This document shows, one piece after another, positions 14,534-28,317 of a stretch of DNA of 64,000 nt. The first letter of the stretch is position 1, and every line of letters starts with the position of its first letter. Position numbers and translations under genes: made by a program. Origin of the DNA: Protonemura montana (taxonomy: Eukaryota > Arthropoda > Insecta > Plecoptera > Nemouridae); contig OX387602.1 in NCBI GenBank assembly GCA_947568835.1, positions 28,046,633 through 28,110,632 on the forward strand, written 5' to 3'. Under the pieces are notes generated by a model. It saw nothing but the letters and a program-made list of their open reading frames with translations, did not search any database and was not told where the DNA came from.

Positions 14534-16203
14534 GTAAGTGGGGTGCAAGCCTTCGACTTCAACTACCCTATTCCAAACCTCCAGTTGATGTTATTGCCAG
14601 TGTCGACATTGTGCATCGTCGGGTTTGTCGGGTCGTCGGTGGGAGCGAGGTTTGCCCAGGGGCAAATGCGTTTATTGCAATTCCTCAAAGAAAAGAGTGG
14701 AAATACATCGACGAATAGTCCCTGCAAATTGTCCGACTCATCACCGTAGTATTTTGTTGTTTTTTACCATAGCTTTCAGCTACCCGATGCTGTTATCACA
14801 GAAGGGGGTGCAATTGCTAATTTTATCGCGCGTTATATGCATTAAAATTTTCTTTGTCGAAAAATGAATGATTGTCAGTTGGTATAATAAGCCCACTGTG
14901 CGTCTCAGCGAGTTTTTCACTCAAATGAGAATTTTTGTATTTAAGATTAATGATACAAAAAATATGACAACATTGAAAGCTTTTCACGACATGATGCTGG
15001 TTACAGTTGTGGTATAATCTCTGGATTGTTTTCCATAAGACCCATAAAATCCAAGACCGAATCGAAAATATTTACATTTAGTTTATTCCGATAACGTTGT
15101 CGGTTCATCATACGTAATAAAACGACGTAATGACTACCAATGCAAGTTCCACGTGGAGCAATCGACGCGCTATTCAAGCGACTGGCCGATCGTGCTTCCC
15201 GCCACCGCCCCAGGAAGACCTGGCTCGGAGGCGTCTTATGCGACCCACGACATCCTGCAACTCAACATCGCGCGTGTCGCAAGACCCCGGCGAAAAATGC
15301 AGAACATGCGTCGTGGTATCGACGTCGACGATACGACGCATCCTTTGCGAGGTTCCGTCCGTAGCGACGCAACCTCACTTTCCCTGCGTTTCTTGACGCC
15401 CTCCCCCCCACGACGCCGGGCGTTGGGCAAGCGCCGCCGGACGGACGGAAGAGCTCAGGGCAATTACATTTGGATGAAACAACGAGCTATTGCATTATAA
15501 CAAATTATTGTAAACACCATCAGACGTACAGTTGCAGGTGTTCTGTTGGTTGAAGTGGACGCAGGTCACCGTATTGAGGAGCCCGTCAGTGTTTTTGTTG
15601 TTGGGAGGTTGCTCTGCTGAGAGGGAGAGAAAACAGGAATGCCGGAATGAGATCCTTGCAATTCGTGGAAGTGACTGCATGATAAATTCATCTGCCCAAT
15701 TGCCAAGTGTTTTTGACTGGTGATGTGAATTTGGAAAATGTGCTTTCTTTTTGGACTTTTGTCATGCGCAATTGATTATTTACTGTGTTTAGTGTTGACT
15801 GTACATCAAAGGTTAAGACTTTAATCAAAATCATGTTGTACTTCGCTTGGAAAATGTTCGGAAATTTGCGCGAAGCTCACAGAGTTTTTTCTTTCAATGA
15901 GACTGTCTGAAAAGTTTTTGGAAAATGCTATGCGTAATCTGAGAAACACTTTTTTTTATACCGTGTTAAAACCACCCATCTTGGAGCTGCTCGAGACGCA
16001 GCCTCCAAAAGTAGACATCGAAGCTGCATCAAAGCTAAGATTCCGTTCGTTTGAAACCTGAATGGATTGCTCAACATGTGATAGGACGCGATGGACCACA
16101 AACAATTACCCTCGAACCTAATTACAACCAATCGTGTGAACCACCAATAACCCAGTGCATCAAGCGTGTGAAACACCCACACTTGTGCAGCAAACCCTGC
16201 GCA
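14534..16203. other. Intron or intergenic DNA before the first ankyrin exon
   Basis: Contains a GC-rich open block at 15147-15500 (three overlapping frames, weak acceptor, not assignable) in otherwise AT-rich sequence. No RNA gene seen. Confidence 0.45.
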
Positions 16204-16580
16204 ATGTCCGACAGTGCAACGCTCGACTCTATCACCGTGCTGCGCGCCTGTCTGCGCGGCAACCTACGTGTGCTGCGCCACCTCGCGCGCCACCCGCGCA
16301 TTCTGGATGCACGTGACGCGCATGGTGCTACGCCCATGCACTATGCTGCGCGGGGAGGTCACGTACGCGTCATGCGTCTTCTGATGACCTTGATGGCGTC
16401 GAGGCAGGACGCGGTAGGGTCTCAACCTCTCGTATCTACCACCCTTGTGGGAGCATCGCCTATGCACGACGCGGCTGCGCTGGGGCAGCTGACTGCGCTA
16501 AAATTCTTGGCGCATAACTCTGTGTGTTCTCTGCGCGCAGCTGACGTCGAGGGATGCTCGGTGCTGCACTTGGCGGCAAG
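16204..16580 (+). CDS. forked: forked exon: first ankyrin repeats
   Basis: ATG at 16204 opens 125 codons plus two bases to the donor GCAAG/GTAATC. The ankyrin signatures are [40 protein letters not shown] and the start of [10 protein letters not shown]. The last is completed across the 20-kb intron by [11 protein letters not shown] in the exon at 36842, matching the espin pattern VLHLAARFGH. The frame is open further upstream to an ATG at 16051, but that part is not ankyrin-like. An acceptor (TTGTGCAG) 16 bases before the ATG leaves room for upstream coding exons. Confidence 0.9.
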
Positions 16581-19500
16581 GTAATCAGTGCAGTCGCATG
16601 GGACATGCACCTGCTTTTATTGGAGACACCCTGTGTTTCCGACGCATGAAAGTGGGCTGGATTGACAGATGCCATGGAGCATCTTAAGACAGTTTATGAA
16701 CTTTAACAAATATCTAAAACTGCACTTGAAAGTCTAGTCTGAGGCTGGCGATTTGAGGTTATTTCAGTCTTTAAGGTATCACTAAATTATATCCAGTCAA
16801 AACCTCTATGAACGCGCAATTTTCTTCTAAAAAATTCGATATCGAGGAATCAGTTTTGAAACCTCACTGCAAAAAATTAAACTGAGAGTGAATGGGCCTA
16901 ATTCGTCGAGTAGATTATTATCTATTATAACAGATAATTATTATCTGACAATTATCCTTAACTGAGCGGCTAATCGCGTGATAGCTTTTCTAAGTTATGA
17001 GTTTTCGTTCCTCGATAAATATGCAGAGTTATATAAACAAAGAGTGCGACATGAAGATAAAGCTCCCTAGGTTTTCGATCCCCACTTTGGGAAAAGGGCA
17101 GATTTGAGTTTTGAATCTAAGGGGGCTCTATACAAATTGCTGTGATATGCAAGCCCCCCTCCCCCCTATTTAAAAGTGACAGTTGCATGAAATCTAAATG
17201 AGAACCTTAATTGAGATGTCTGAATCATGGCAAAATACCATTGGGCGGTCAGCGAACAGGGCCAACTGAGTCGACAGATTGCTGTTGCTATGTCATTACA
17301 TTCTGCTCGTTTGAGTTGACACAATAAAGCTATTCGGCCAATTCAGCCCGTCATCTTTGCTTCACCAAAGTAGCAATTTCCCTCAACTAAAATCTTTGAT
17401 TTGCTAGCACAACAGATCGGCTCCAATTTGTGCACAAAACAATTTGTACACCTTTCAACACGTATCACTTCATCAACTATAATAATAAGTCTTGTCAATA
17501 AAGTAAGTTGAGTCGGAGCTAGAAAGTTCGATTGCGATATCAGTAGGTATTACCTCGCTATGTGTTGTGCCGCGTCGCTGCCCTCTGAGCCTGGCCGACG
17601 AGACCCCAAGCGTGACAAACGCCTCCGTAGCACCTTTCCGCCCGGCGAGCTCGCGATCAAAGAAACACACCTGCGGAGATGGCATTCACGCCTAGCATTT
17701 TTTGAACGCGACTCCAGAAATATGCAAGCAAGAGGCTCAATTATAAACACATTTACAGGTGAACGTGTTGAGAAAGGAGGTGCAGGCATCACTGTGCTCG
17801 TAAACCGATCAGTTAATGTACCATTGTGGCTGACACAATTGAATCGTTTCCAGTTTTCACACTAGTAAAATATTGTTTGATAATTGAAGCGATGTTATTC
17901 TTTGACTTGCTCCACATTTTATGTGTCTTTCTACAATATATTTAGTGTAGGTACATTTCTTTGAGTAATTAAAGTGCAATTACTTGTATTAGTCACAGGT
18001 GTTAGACCGTTTTTAAAACAGCTCTCCCAAAGGACTGCTTTCTTACATGAAACTTAATTTTCTCAATAAGAATGTTAAGATTATTTTCTTTATAAAATCG
18101 ATAAGAACCTTGTTGCATTGCAGCCTGTGATGCAATAAGATCTAGAAGACAGTCAATTAGTAGCAACCGAGATCTTTGTATCGTTGAGATGATCACTTTC
18201 ATTGATACCGTGGAGATATCAGCATCTCATTTATATCTAAATTCAGATCTTTACAATTACATAAGCTGTAAGTTACATAATCAATCAGCTACCACGCAGG
18301 ATGCAAAAAGATTTAAGGGAATTTAATGCATTCCCATATTATTTATAGCCAAAGACATTCGGTCTTGGTCCTCATTTATTAAAAATTCCCCTACTTACCA
18401 GATGACCGTTTCTTCCTTCTAGGGTCAAAGATCACATAACCTGGTCACATGACATTTTTACAGCTGCATGCAGCGAAGCTCTGATTCATTTGCATTCAGA
18501 GAGTACATCTGTCCTTCTTAATTCTCATTATATTTCACAAAGTTGATAAACAGGATTTTCTATGGCTTTTCTGCTTAGGAGAAACTTCCTTACATCCCAC
18601 TTGAACGCCATGATCATACGCAGTGACGTGACAATAAGCTTAGCGAGGTTAAGCAACACTATACCGCTGTCAGGCATAAGATGGATGACCACTGCGTGGT
18701 GGCCAAATCACAGGAATATCCCCTCACGTGCATGCCAACTTCTGAACAGTAAGTTCCTTCAGAAGGACGTCAGCGGTCTTTGGTCAGAGGATGGACGTTA
18801 ATTTGGTTGTTTTTGACAGTAAGTGTGCTTTATTACTATCTTGTCAAGAGGATACCGCACCATCATCGTTCGTGCATTGCCAACCATGATGACCGGCGCA
18901 TTGTTACTTGTTGCTGACAGATGCGACGCCTGGCGACGCTTAAATCGAGCCAAGACCTTTGCCCAAGCTATGTGACGGTGGTTTTTCGTGGCTCAGTTTC
19001 CAGGATCGAGGCTGGCCAGGTGCTTTTTGCAAGCTTTGAAGAGATTGTCGGGCAAATCCCTCACAGTTCCATACTCGGTAACAATTGCCCACAATTCCTG
19101 ATCCTTGGGAGACAGTATTGCTCGAAATGAGCAAAAATCTCGCCTCTGGCGTTTTAATTAAAGTTTCAACCGCTTGTTCGGAAGTCGTAATTAAATCAAA
19201 ACATTGCAAAGGAAGTGCCGACGGCTCAGCTCACGCTAAGTTACAGATTCTGTCACAATATGGCGATTGTCATCAATGAGCTGCATTCCGTGTGCACTTT
19301 TTTCCCTTCGGCGAGGCTGTGACATAAATGAGGCAAGTGTGGCGCATGGTTCAGCATCCTGATCCTGATCGTGGTGCGGCGCTCCTTATCGGCCGAAGAA
19401 AGCTGCCCGGACCGGAAGAAGTAGCTTATGAGAGGCTCACGTCCGGTCGCGCTGCTTTGCGTCATGCGTCAAACCCGGCGGCACGCAGCTTACGCAACGC

Positions 19501-22500
19501 GCAGCCAAGAGATGCTGCGCTGATGGCGAGAGATGGGCATTGAATCACACATGCGCAGATCGGTGAAGAAACAAGTTCGATTAAAGGCATTGTCTTAAAA
19601 TCAATCGCATTACGAAAATCGGATAGGCGGGTGTGCAAATGATTGTGTAAATGAGTAAATCCGTATCTATGCAGACTAACCTGTAAAATGGTGGCACGGA
19701 AACACTGTACAACAATTAACGGCGGGCTAGGCGGTGAGAACCATGTGCAGAAGGACGTTCGTTTGTTTACATTTGTTGGGACTTGGGAAGCATACGCATC
19801 CGCCAATGATGGAAACACTCGAGTGTGTGTACACGTCCAGCGGCCGGCAGACGTAGCAAGGACACACGATGTTACGGGTGATAGAAACACAACTTACACG
19901 GGCCAATGAATACAGCCAATCTGATGCCATCCAACAACTGACACTTGGAAACCCAGTTTAGGATGGAGGAAACTTCAATCAGTGGACAACATTATACGAG
20001 TTACTTTCTGAATTCACTCGCACTGGTGGTCGTCTTCTATAAATTAGAGACCTAATTCATTTATTTGACTAACAATTCGATCGTTAACTTTTGGTCACGA
20101 CATATACCTCTCATATTTACTACCTTCCTTGACCATTGATTTCATCTGCATGTTACACATTGCCGAACCGGTATACGATACCTGTGACGATACGTAATAT
20201 AATAAACTCGTTAATTACTATAGCAGTTATAATAAGTAAACAACTTTTATGGTGCTATTGAACCGAAGCTTCACATATTGGCATACAATGCAACAAAATC
20301 TCATTAGGAAACCGAAATTAGGTTCCACATTCTTTTATTTACCCGATGTGATACTGACATTTGAATCAACCATCCTGAGCTGTTAGCAGCTGCAGCGATC
20401 TTGTCGTGGACTAAAGATTGCTTCCAGCAGGAATGCGTGGCGGCCTCCCCTTAGCCGTGCCAGTTAGTCAGTGCCTGACATTTATATTGGAGTCAACTTC
20501 AATCACCTGGTCAAGCGTCCTCAAATACTTATTTGAAAACTTATTTAAATTGCAAACGCTTTTTTTGAGAAGATTTCAGTGTATTTGATGAGAATGACGG
20601 ATCTCCAGGGATTGAGACTAAAATCGTCTCAAAAAAACTTGTGTCCAAGTAGCTCAATGGGTTAGGGCAACACCCGCGATAGGTGGAGATCGGGGTTCGA
20701 GTCACCGTTTGAGCATCAATTTTTGAAACGGTGGTAGTGTTCATAATAATACAAAAGTCCTCAAATACTGACCGTCTAGATTGGGCTGAACTTCTGCGGG
20801 AACTCCAGACTGGTCCACTGTTCCACTGGGTCGCGCTCCTGATAAAAAAAGCTGGATATTTTTAAGAAAATCACCTAGTTCTCTCAGCAGACGACCTCTC
20901 AGCCGAAGACCAAATGACTGTACTTCGGTAAACCGGCGGTAACCCGCTTAAAACAGCGAGCCACTAAGTTGTGAATAAACATGCAAATTACGGGCCAACA
21001 CCTCGCTTCTGAACAGCCAAGAAACAACTCAGCCTGACCACGGTCGGGCATAGGTTCTGGCTCTACTTACATGTGGGCGCTGTCGTCACGGCCTAGCTGC
21101 AGAGGATTCCCGACATGGACGAGCACGCCCGCCGCAGCAGTAGTTAGCCACTTGCCGGCTCGAGCTTTGTTGGGAAGAAAAGTGGATCAGCGAGCTGCCA
21201 GGCATCTCCACGCATGTCGCGAATTAGTAGAGCTGATCACTAATTGCTCCCCGTCCGACACCATGAGCTGGTGTAGGTGATCGTCGACGAGTGCATCCTC
21301 CTACCCACGCAGGGTATCTCCACTAACATTCGTGTAAATTCCGCACGAAGTTTGGCAATTAGAATAATTGGCCGTGGTTGTTAACAGTGCGTAAAACCCC
21401 TTGTGAGTTGAGAATAACTACTCTGGCACAGTTGTCACACGAGAATAATCAAATTGGCCCGAGATTAATAACTGAGAGTGACTTTTAAATGGTTCCTTAT
21501 CACGGAGTGTTAAAACAGCAATTAGTTAGCAGTCTAAATTCAGGAAATTAGACTATGACACCTGGTTTAGCTTGGTTAAAATGTCTGATTGCTGAGATAG
21601 ACGCAATTGGAGTAAGTGCTCACGCTGTCATCTAGATAAATTGCAGTTGTAACATCTTTAGAGTTTCATTGGGTAACGGCAGTGGTTGAGTAATTGATTG
21701 ACCTATCCTAGTTGAATTCGTGGGAATTCGTCAGTGTAAATAAATAAGTACCGACCGCAGGTAATTATTTGGTCACCCATGAGCGACAGGTAATAGAGAG
21801 TTGCAGTTCTTATGTTACTCAAGTCGGGTGCACACAACTAAGTAATCGAAACGCTGTACGCAACTGCTTTTTTCTTGAATTAAGCAAATAATTTTAATCA
21901 AATGAGAGAAAATAAGTGCATTTACAAGATCGTACTGATACTAGCGTACATTCGCACTTTCCTCGATCAATAACAAAAAAACTTTCGTTTTGTTATATGA
22001 TTCGATCTATTATTTGCCAGCGGTGCGAGCAGGTAAACACAAAGAAACGATTTCATTTTATGCCGATGGATTTTCGGTTCCCTGCAAGATAAAAGTATTG
22101 CACGTTGCTGTCACTGAAGTGCAGCGTAAACGTTGACTCAGCGCGGCCGCTGATAACGCAGAACAATAACGACGCATCTCTGCTGATTACGCCAGCAGGT
22201 GATTTATAATTACTGATTGCTGATAAGGTGAATATTTATCAGTCAGTAGGTTTCGGACACTTCCAAGTTAAAGCACGAGCGAGTCATTTAGCGACACCTG
22301 CTCCAAGACCTGCTCGCGCTCCTCTCGTAAGTCGTTGTACGATTTTCACTGTCATTTCGCATTCGTTGTCTGAACCAGCCGCCTCCCGGTAGCCACAGAC
22401 GATGGAGGCCGAGGAAATGTCAACATCTATTGATCAACTATCAATAACCCCAGAGATCGGTATTCTGCAAGCACGCTAGCAAGGTTTTCTCAAACCGGCC

Positions 22501-25500
22501 GCCGCGTTTAAAGACCCCGGATGCGGAGCGAGAACCTGCGCCCAGTCCTGATTCATGCCGATATTATACTCAATGCGAGAGTTTAATTGCTGGAGAATGG
22601 TAATTGAACGGCAATTATCGAGGTGAAGTATACTTGCCGTGCTCATAAATCTCGGGATCATGGGCCTAAAAAGCAAAAGCAATTTTCACAAAACTGGATT
22701 TATTAATGGCGCTACACGAAAAATCTTGTTCGAACAGTTTGTAAAGTAGTACGTTTTTCACATTTCTGTCGTTTTCAATTTTCCGTACATTTGCTTTTGG
22801 AAACTGAAATTATCTCCGGTTTTGAAATTAGTACCCTCATGGATCAGGATTCCCATGCAAGGTTCATGAACTATCTAAATATTTTCCAAAATACAAACAA
22901 GTAATTACTAGTGGCTCTATCGTAGAGCACTGCAAGCTAAATGGCAAGGAAGCCTTATAATGTTGACATCTATATTTAAAACTATTTACTATTTTCTATA
23001 AATAAAGAATATTGCAAGTTCGATTCTTAAGACAACTTCAACTCCACCTCGAGCACATCTCTAGGCACCAGACAAAACGAACACTTGCCACGGTGCTGCG
23101 AGTGCGAGCGAGCAATCATGTTGCTGGTCAATGTGCGAGCAAGCGAGAAGACCGATGGGAGATGGTCGAGCGCGGTCTTTTTGCTCGGGGGCTTCTGACC
23201 CAGTTTGCACGGTCGCCATTGAGAGGCAGTTCAATGGCAATGCCGAGGCGCTGGGCGGTGCGCCGAAGAAAGCTCGTTCAGTCTCGCTGCGAACGGGGTG
23301 GTGCTCACTTCGACCGACGCTAAGCGACGCCGCGACGCTCTCGACGCCGGCCAGTGCCGACACGCGGTATCACATTCGCTCTTCAAAGTGCTTGCTTGTT
23401 TTTGTGCTGTTTTTTTGAGCTTGTTCGTTGCAATTTGACACTGGATATTTACGTCGAGTCCCATGGAATTCGCCGACTAGAATCGATTAGCGCAAAGGTA
23501 AGTTGACGACAAAAAATGTCGCGTACTTGAGATGAGATTTGTTTCTATGTAAACATCTCAATTAACATGATAAAGCGTTTTAAAGAATGCACGATATTCT
23601 GGAGTCAAGAGCGTATTTATTTGTTATTCACTGTCAGTAAATCGAATCACTGCACACAATAGTCTGATAACAGAGCAATTGATAAAGATTGCAAGAATTT
23701 CTTCTGAGTGGCAAAAAAACACAAAACAGTTATTTATCGTCATTTTCAGTCACATCTTGTAAGGTTTTTTCGTTTAGCGTTTTTTACGTTTTTACCTTCA
23801 ACCCAAGAAAACCTCGCTAATGTGCACTTGGTTAGTGAATATCTCTCACGCGGTCTGACTTTCATGAGTATCAACCGCCACAACAATACACGGGAGAAAC
23901 AACAATGGTCATAATACACATTGGAAAGCACCGCCTCGATGCTGCCGAGAAGCTGCCTTGCTGTTAATTGATAAGCCACACAGAGCGGATACGAGCGTAC
24001 ACAGGCCTTAAGCACACAGAACACTGACACCAAATCTTTACGCATTGTGGACAGATACCTGCATGCCACTCGTTGGGAGAGTAAACATGTCCATTCTTAC
24101 AGCACTTAGCTTAACATAAAAATAATATTCGTGGCAGATTATCGAACCCGGACCCTTCACCTCTAGTCATACCACCAAAAATGTTTGTATCTTCTATGTT
24201 ACCGTCGACAATTGATTTTGGATGTTATCTTGAATGATATTGCCCTCTCCTCTCGTCGCACAATTCTAGTAACTACGCGTTTGAAAGAAGGACTTTTTGG
24301 GTCTGACGTGCTCATAGACTTTTGGTGATTTCAATGCTCGCGACGAGATCAATGTTGTTGGATATCTTTAAAGTTTAAACCCCATTTAAGAAAATCATCC
24401 AGCGCAAGCCGAGGTAGCTTTATTCCAATACCAAAAAAAACTTGGTTGTACTTTTAAACAGTGCAAGTGCATTTTGTCTCCGGTCTTTGAATGCAGTGTA
24501 CTGCATTGCACTTGCAGTGTACTGCATTGCACTTGCAGTGTACTGCATTGCACTTGCAGTGTACTGCATTGCACTTGCAGTGTACTGCATTGCACTTGCA
24601 GTGTACTGCATTGCACTTGCAGTGTACTGCATTGCACTTGCAGTGTACTGCATTGCACTTGCAGTGTACTGCATTGCACTTGCAGTGTACTGCATTGCAC
24701 TTGCAGTGTACTGCAGCGCTACTTAGCGACGTTTTCTTAGTAATTTTGGGTGAGTTTTGTTAGGTTTCGATGTGCTTTCATCTTTGGGCTGGAAAACGGC
24801 TTGCACTGTGATTTGCGTGGCTAGACGCATGGATATGCAAGCTAGCTTTGTGATTCTGGCAACTCTTTTGGTAAGGTCTAGCAAATGAATAGCCATAGAG
24901 ATTTTTACTTGTCTGCGGTGCTGCTCGCACTCGCACTGAAGGAACATGATGGTATATCTGCCCGCATGGAGAAACTTTGTGGTTTATTATAATTCAATTA
25001 TCTGATTTGATCTGCGGCTTGCTCGTCTTGATCCATGCGTTTCGAAGGTGGCCCTTTCAGCCGGATGGTGATAAAACGTGCACTTATTTACCTCGGCAGT
25101 AGTTACAAGAATATACTTCCACGCAGGAAGTCCTGATATTGATTGGAACATCGTGTTCAGATTGTCTGCTTCGATTAGATATTTGCTGTGATTGTGTCAT
25201 GGTTGATTTGATCTTGCATGTGGTTTGCAGTGATAAACCTGAATAAATAGTTGATGCCACTGTGGTTAGATTTGGCACAAATTGAATACCAAGTGCTGTT
25301 TTCATTGCTTTCTCGTTTTGGCCACCAAATAGTTTTGCTACATTAAAGAAAAGCTGTTGCAAGCATCGGCATGCTGGTATTGAAAGTCCACCGTGATAGC
25401 AAATCCAACCGTATTCTTCACGAGTTTCGGGGTTGATACTTGATAACGATAATTGAGAAATGGGAATCGCGCTAGTCCTGTGTTCGTCCGCGATTCATTT

Positions 25501-28274
25501 TACCCGCGGTAGCCAAGCAGAGCTGGGAAACCTGAACATCACATAGCTAAACCTCTCTCTAACTCGTCGGCTCGTTGCGCCTTCATCCGAACGGTTCGTA
25601 CAAATATGAATAATGCACTGATTGCGTACTGACCGTGTCAAACGGCCGCTGCGACACGGCGCTGCCAGTGCGTTGGACAACGCACTCGGGTGTTCCAACA
25701 GCGCTAAAGATGACCTTATATACTGGATAGAGTGCGTCCATTTGGGGTTTCTAGACCCTTAGCAATAGCCAGCTGGTGTTGGTGAGTTGAACACTCGGAC
25801 ATAGCGAGAGCGGTCCCCGGATTTGCGCTGGACAAATCTCTGGATCTTACCTATGGCGTTGTCCTGAACGTTGGGATGCTGAAGCCCCGTTGGCCGGTTA
25901 TAACGCTGCCATTCCGTATCGAACAATCGAGCATTTAGTTGTGTGCAGGCCGCGCCATATGGCGAAACAGCTGATCGTCATTGTAATTGGCCAGCAGCAG
26001 CAAGTTAGCTCTGACTTTACTCGACAGCTTGCATGTCCCAATGCCGCGGCAGATCTGCCCGAAAATATGCACCGTAAGCTATTATTTCACTTTTGTGTGG
26101 AATACTACGGTTTCTTTCGACGCGATCTAGGGCAAACTTTATAACATATTTGCTTTGGATGCTTTTATTGTAATTTTGAAAAGAGTTTGTCGGTAATTTA
26201 ATGAGGAACTAGGATTGATAAAGGTCCAATTTAACATCAGTTTAGAAACAAATTTATACAATCGCAAACCGATTATTCATTGAAAATTGATTCAGCATCT
26301 CATTCAGCGATCTTGCAGCCAACTTTGAAGGTTAATAGCTAAGCGAGCACAGCCACATTTCAGTGCATTTCCATGTCAGGCGAGTGGCCGCAAATGAATG
26401 CTGGAGCTCATTACATCGGATTTAAAAACGAATGTTACATGCGCAACTCGGATCGACCATGTACATACAAGTGTATGTTTCTGTTTTTTTTCTCCACCAT
26501 TATTCCGCGATCCACGGACCTCCATTCTTGCCGTGCTAAGCCATCTCTTTTCTTTGGGGAAATCTTCTGGCATTATTCACGCATATCTGCAGACGACATC
26601 TGTTGTAGATGGAGATAATTCACTCACCTAATTATCCTGTCGTTTGCACCTCTAAGTCACGAAACTGTTATATGAGGCGAAAAGAACGGCACCAAACGTC
26701 TTGCAAGGAGTTGCATGGTCCAGCATTAAATGATCGTCAGCAGTTTCGGAGTTGCAATCTTTTATGAGGCCAAGCGGCTGCATTTCGGAGAGACGTGGTT
26801 TTCCGTAATTACTCGCAATACGTCTAAGTGAGACCTTTAATTGCGCGTACTGTGGACAGTGCGGTCCCTCCTCCCACTAATTGCAGTTTAAACTCCCAAA
26901 ACTAGATGTCAGCCTCGAGGCGATAAGCAACCAGCACTGTCAACACACCTTCATTCATACAAAAAGTGGGAAATGATAATAATTTTACAAAAAGTAAAAT
27001 TGTTATGCATTAACTTTTGTATCTATAGTTGTTCGTATAGATGATGCCCTTTTCGTGGAAAATTACGGTATGTTCATGTTATTGTACATAATTTATCGTA
27101 AATACCCAAGTTAGTAAAAAAAAATGCTCTCGCTAAACGGTTTAAAAGAAATTTTCTTTTGACCGGTGTACCGGAGAAGAGAAAACAAAAACATCTTATT
27201 AATAATCTCACAAGTAATTAACTCCAATTTGAAAGTAACCGATAGCTATCGGTATTGATGGCTATTGGTGCTGCTGCCTGTTTCCATCGATTATGGTCTG
27301 CCCATACCATACAATGAAACAAATGTAGGCTCCGTCATTCGCTCAAACTTGGAGCATTATTCCCCAGCGAAGATATCGTAACGATTTCGTAAAATGAAGA
27401 TGGACAATAAGTGACATGATAATAACGGTGCATTTGTACAGCATGTTTACTTAACAATCCTTAGCTAATTACTCGACAAGAGGTCTTATAAAACGCATGT
27501 CTGCTGCAATTTAATAACACACTAGAAGAGCAACGCAATGACGCTCGTGAAAGCTGATAGTGTTATAATTACCATTATAAAATACGATCGATATTTCTTT
27601 TAATCTCTTGGAATGCAATAATTTCTTAACGTGCAGATAATTTGCATGATCCGCATGCATTTGTGTGATATATTGCATTGTAATTGTGACAAGTCGATTG
27701 CAAGTGGATGTTCATGGTTTTACCACTAATAGCTATCTCTTTGCAACTGGCAAGAAACGACATGCGAGCGGCGAGGGCTTCACGTTCATGCTATTGAGAA
27801 CGCAATGTTGACGAGGTACAAAATAGCGAAATTCGTTTTGAGATCTAACCACACATTTTTCTGTCGACATGAGTCGACAGAACTAGTTAATTAAACAGCT
27901 TGTGATGCAGTTGCACATACCTACATACATACACAAACAATACCAGAACAAGGTCCAGCGGAGCATTGTAAACAACGTCTGAAAGCATTTGACTGTAATA
28001 ATCAAATGTCACCTGCACTTTTCTCCTCAAACTGTGCGATAAACACGAGCGCTAATGCCGGCCGCTTATCGCGGCGACCGCACAATAGTTAGTGGGTCAT
28101 AGAACTTTCCTACTCGCGGTGGTCCACGCTGTGCAGGGATCACGTCTACATAGAGGAACGATAGAAGTGACACAAAGTGCACGGCGAGCGACCGCATCTC
28201 GCCGCATCTCGCCGCAGGAGCTGGCAGACCTCGTTGCAGAGAAATCTATGCGGCTCGCGAGGAGATGAAAGTAT

Positions 28275-28317
<43 letters not shown>

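Noticed and set aside
15147..15500. GC-rich block with three overlapping frames
   Set aside because: One frame is phase-compatible with the 14533 donor, but the acceptor is poor and no frame is clearly favoured. Kept only as a possibility.
16051..16203. Upstream in-frame ATG as the forked start
   Set aside because: The extra 51 codons are not ankyrin-like, and an acceptor lies between them and the ankyrin ATG at 16204.
19462..19890. 142-codon minus-strand frame
   Set aside because: No family similarity, no promoter or splice evidence, and overlaps equally open plus-strand frames.
22403..22458. Small ATG frame [10 protein letters not shown] in a GC-richer patch
   Set aside because: The possible donor is in phase 1, which no downstream ankyrin exon accepts. 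It closes after 25 codons.
24135..24175. Minus-strand GGTTCGATAATC resembling a tRNA T arm
   Set aside because: Only the T-arm-like part is present. Too little to call a tRNA or SINE.
24492..24715. CRISPR-like array
   Set aside because: Units are directly adjacent with no variable spacers, and the surroundings are eukaryotic.
24395..24763. Repeat proteins in several frames (CTALHLQ, QCSTLQV and others)
   Set aside because: They are produced by the 21-bp minisatellite, which is a multiple of three and lacks stops in most frames. No splice or start signals support any of them.
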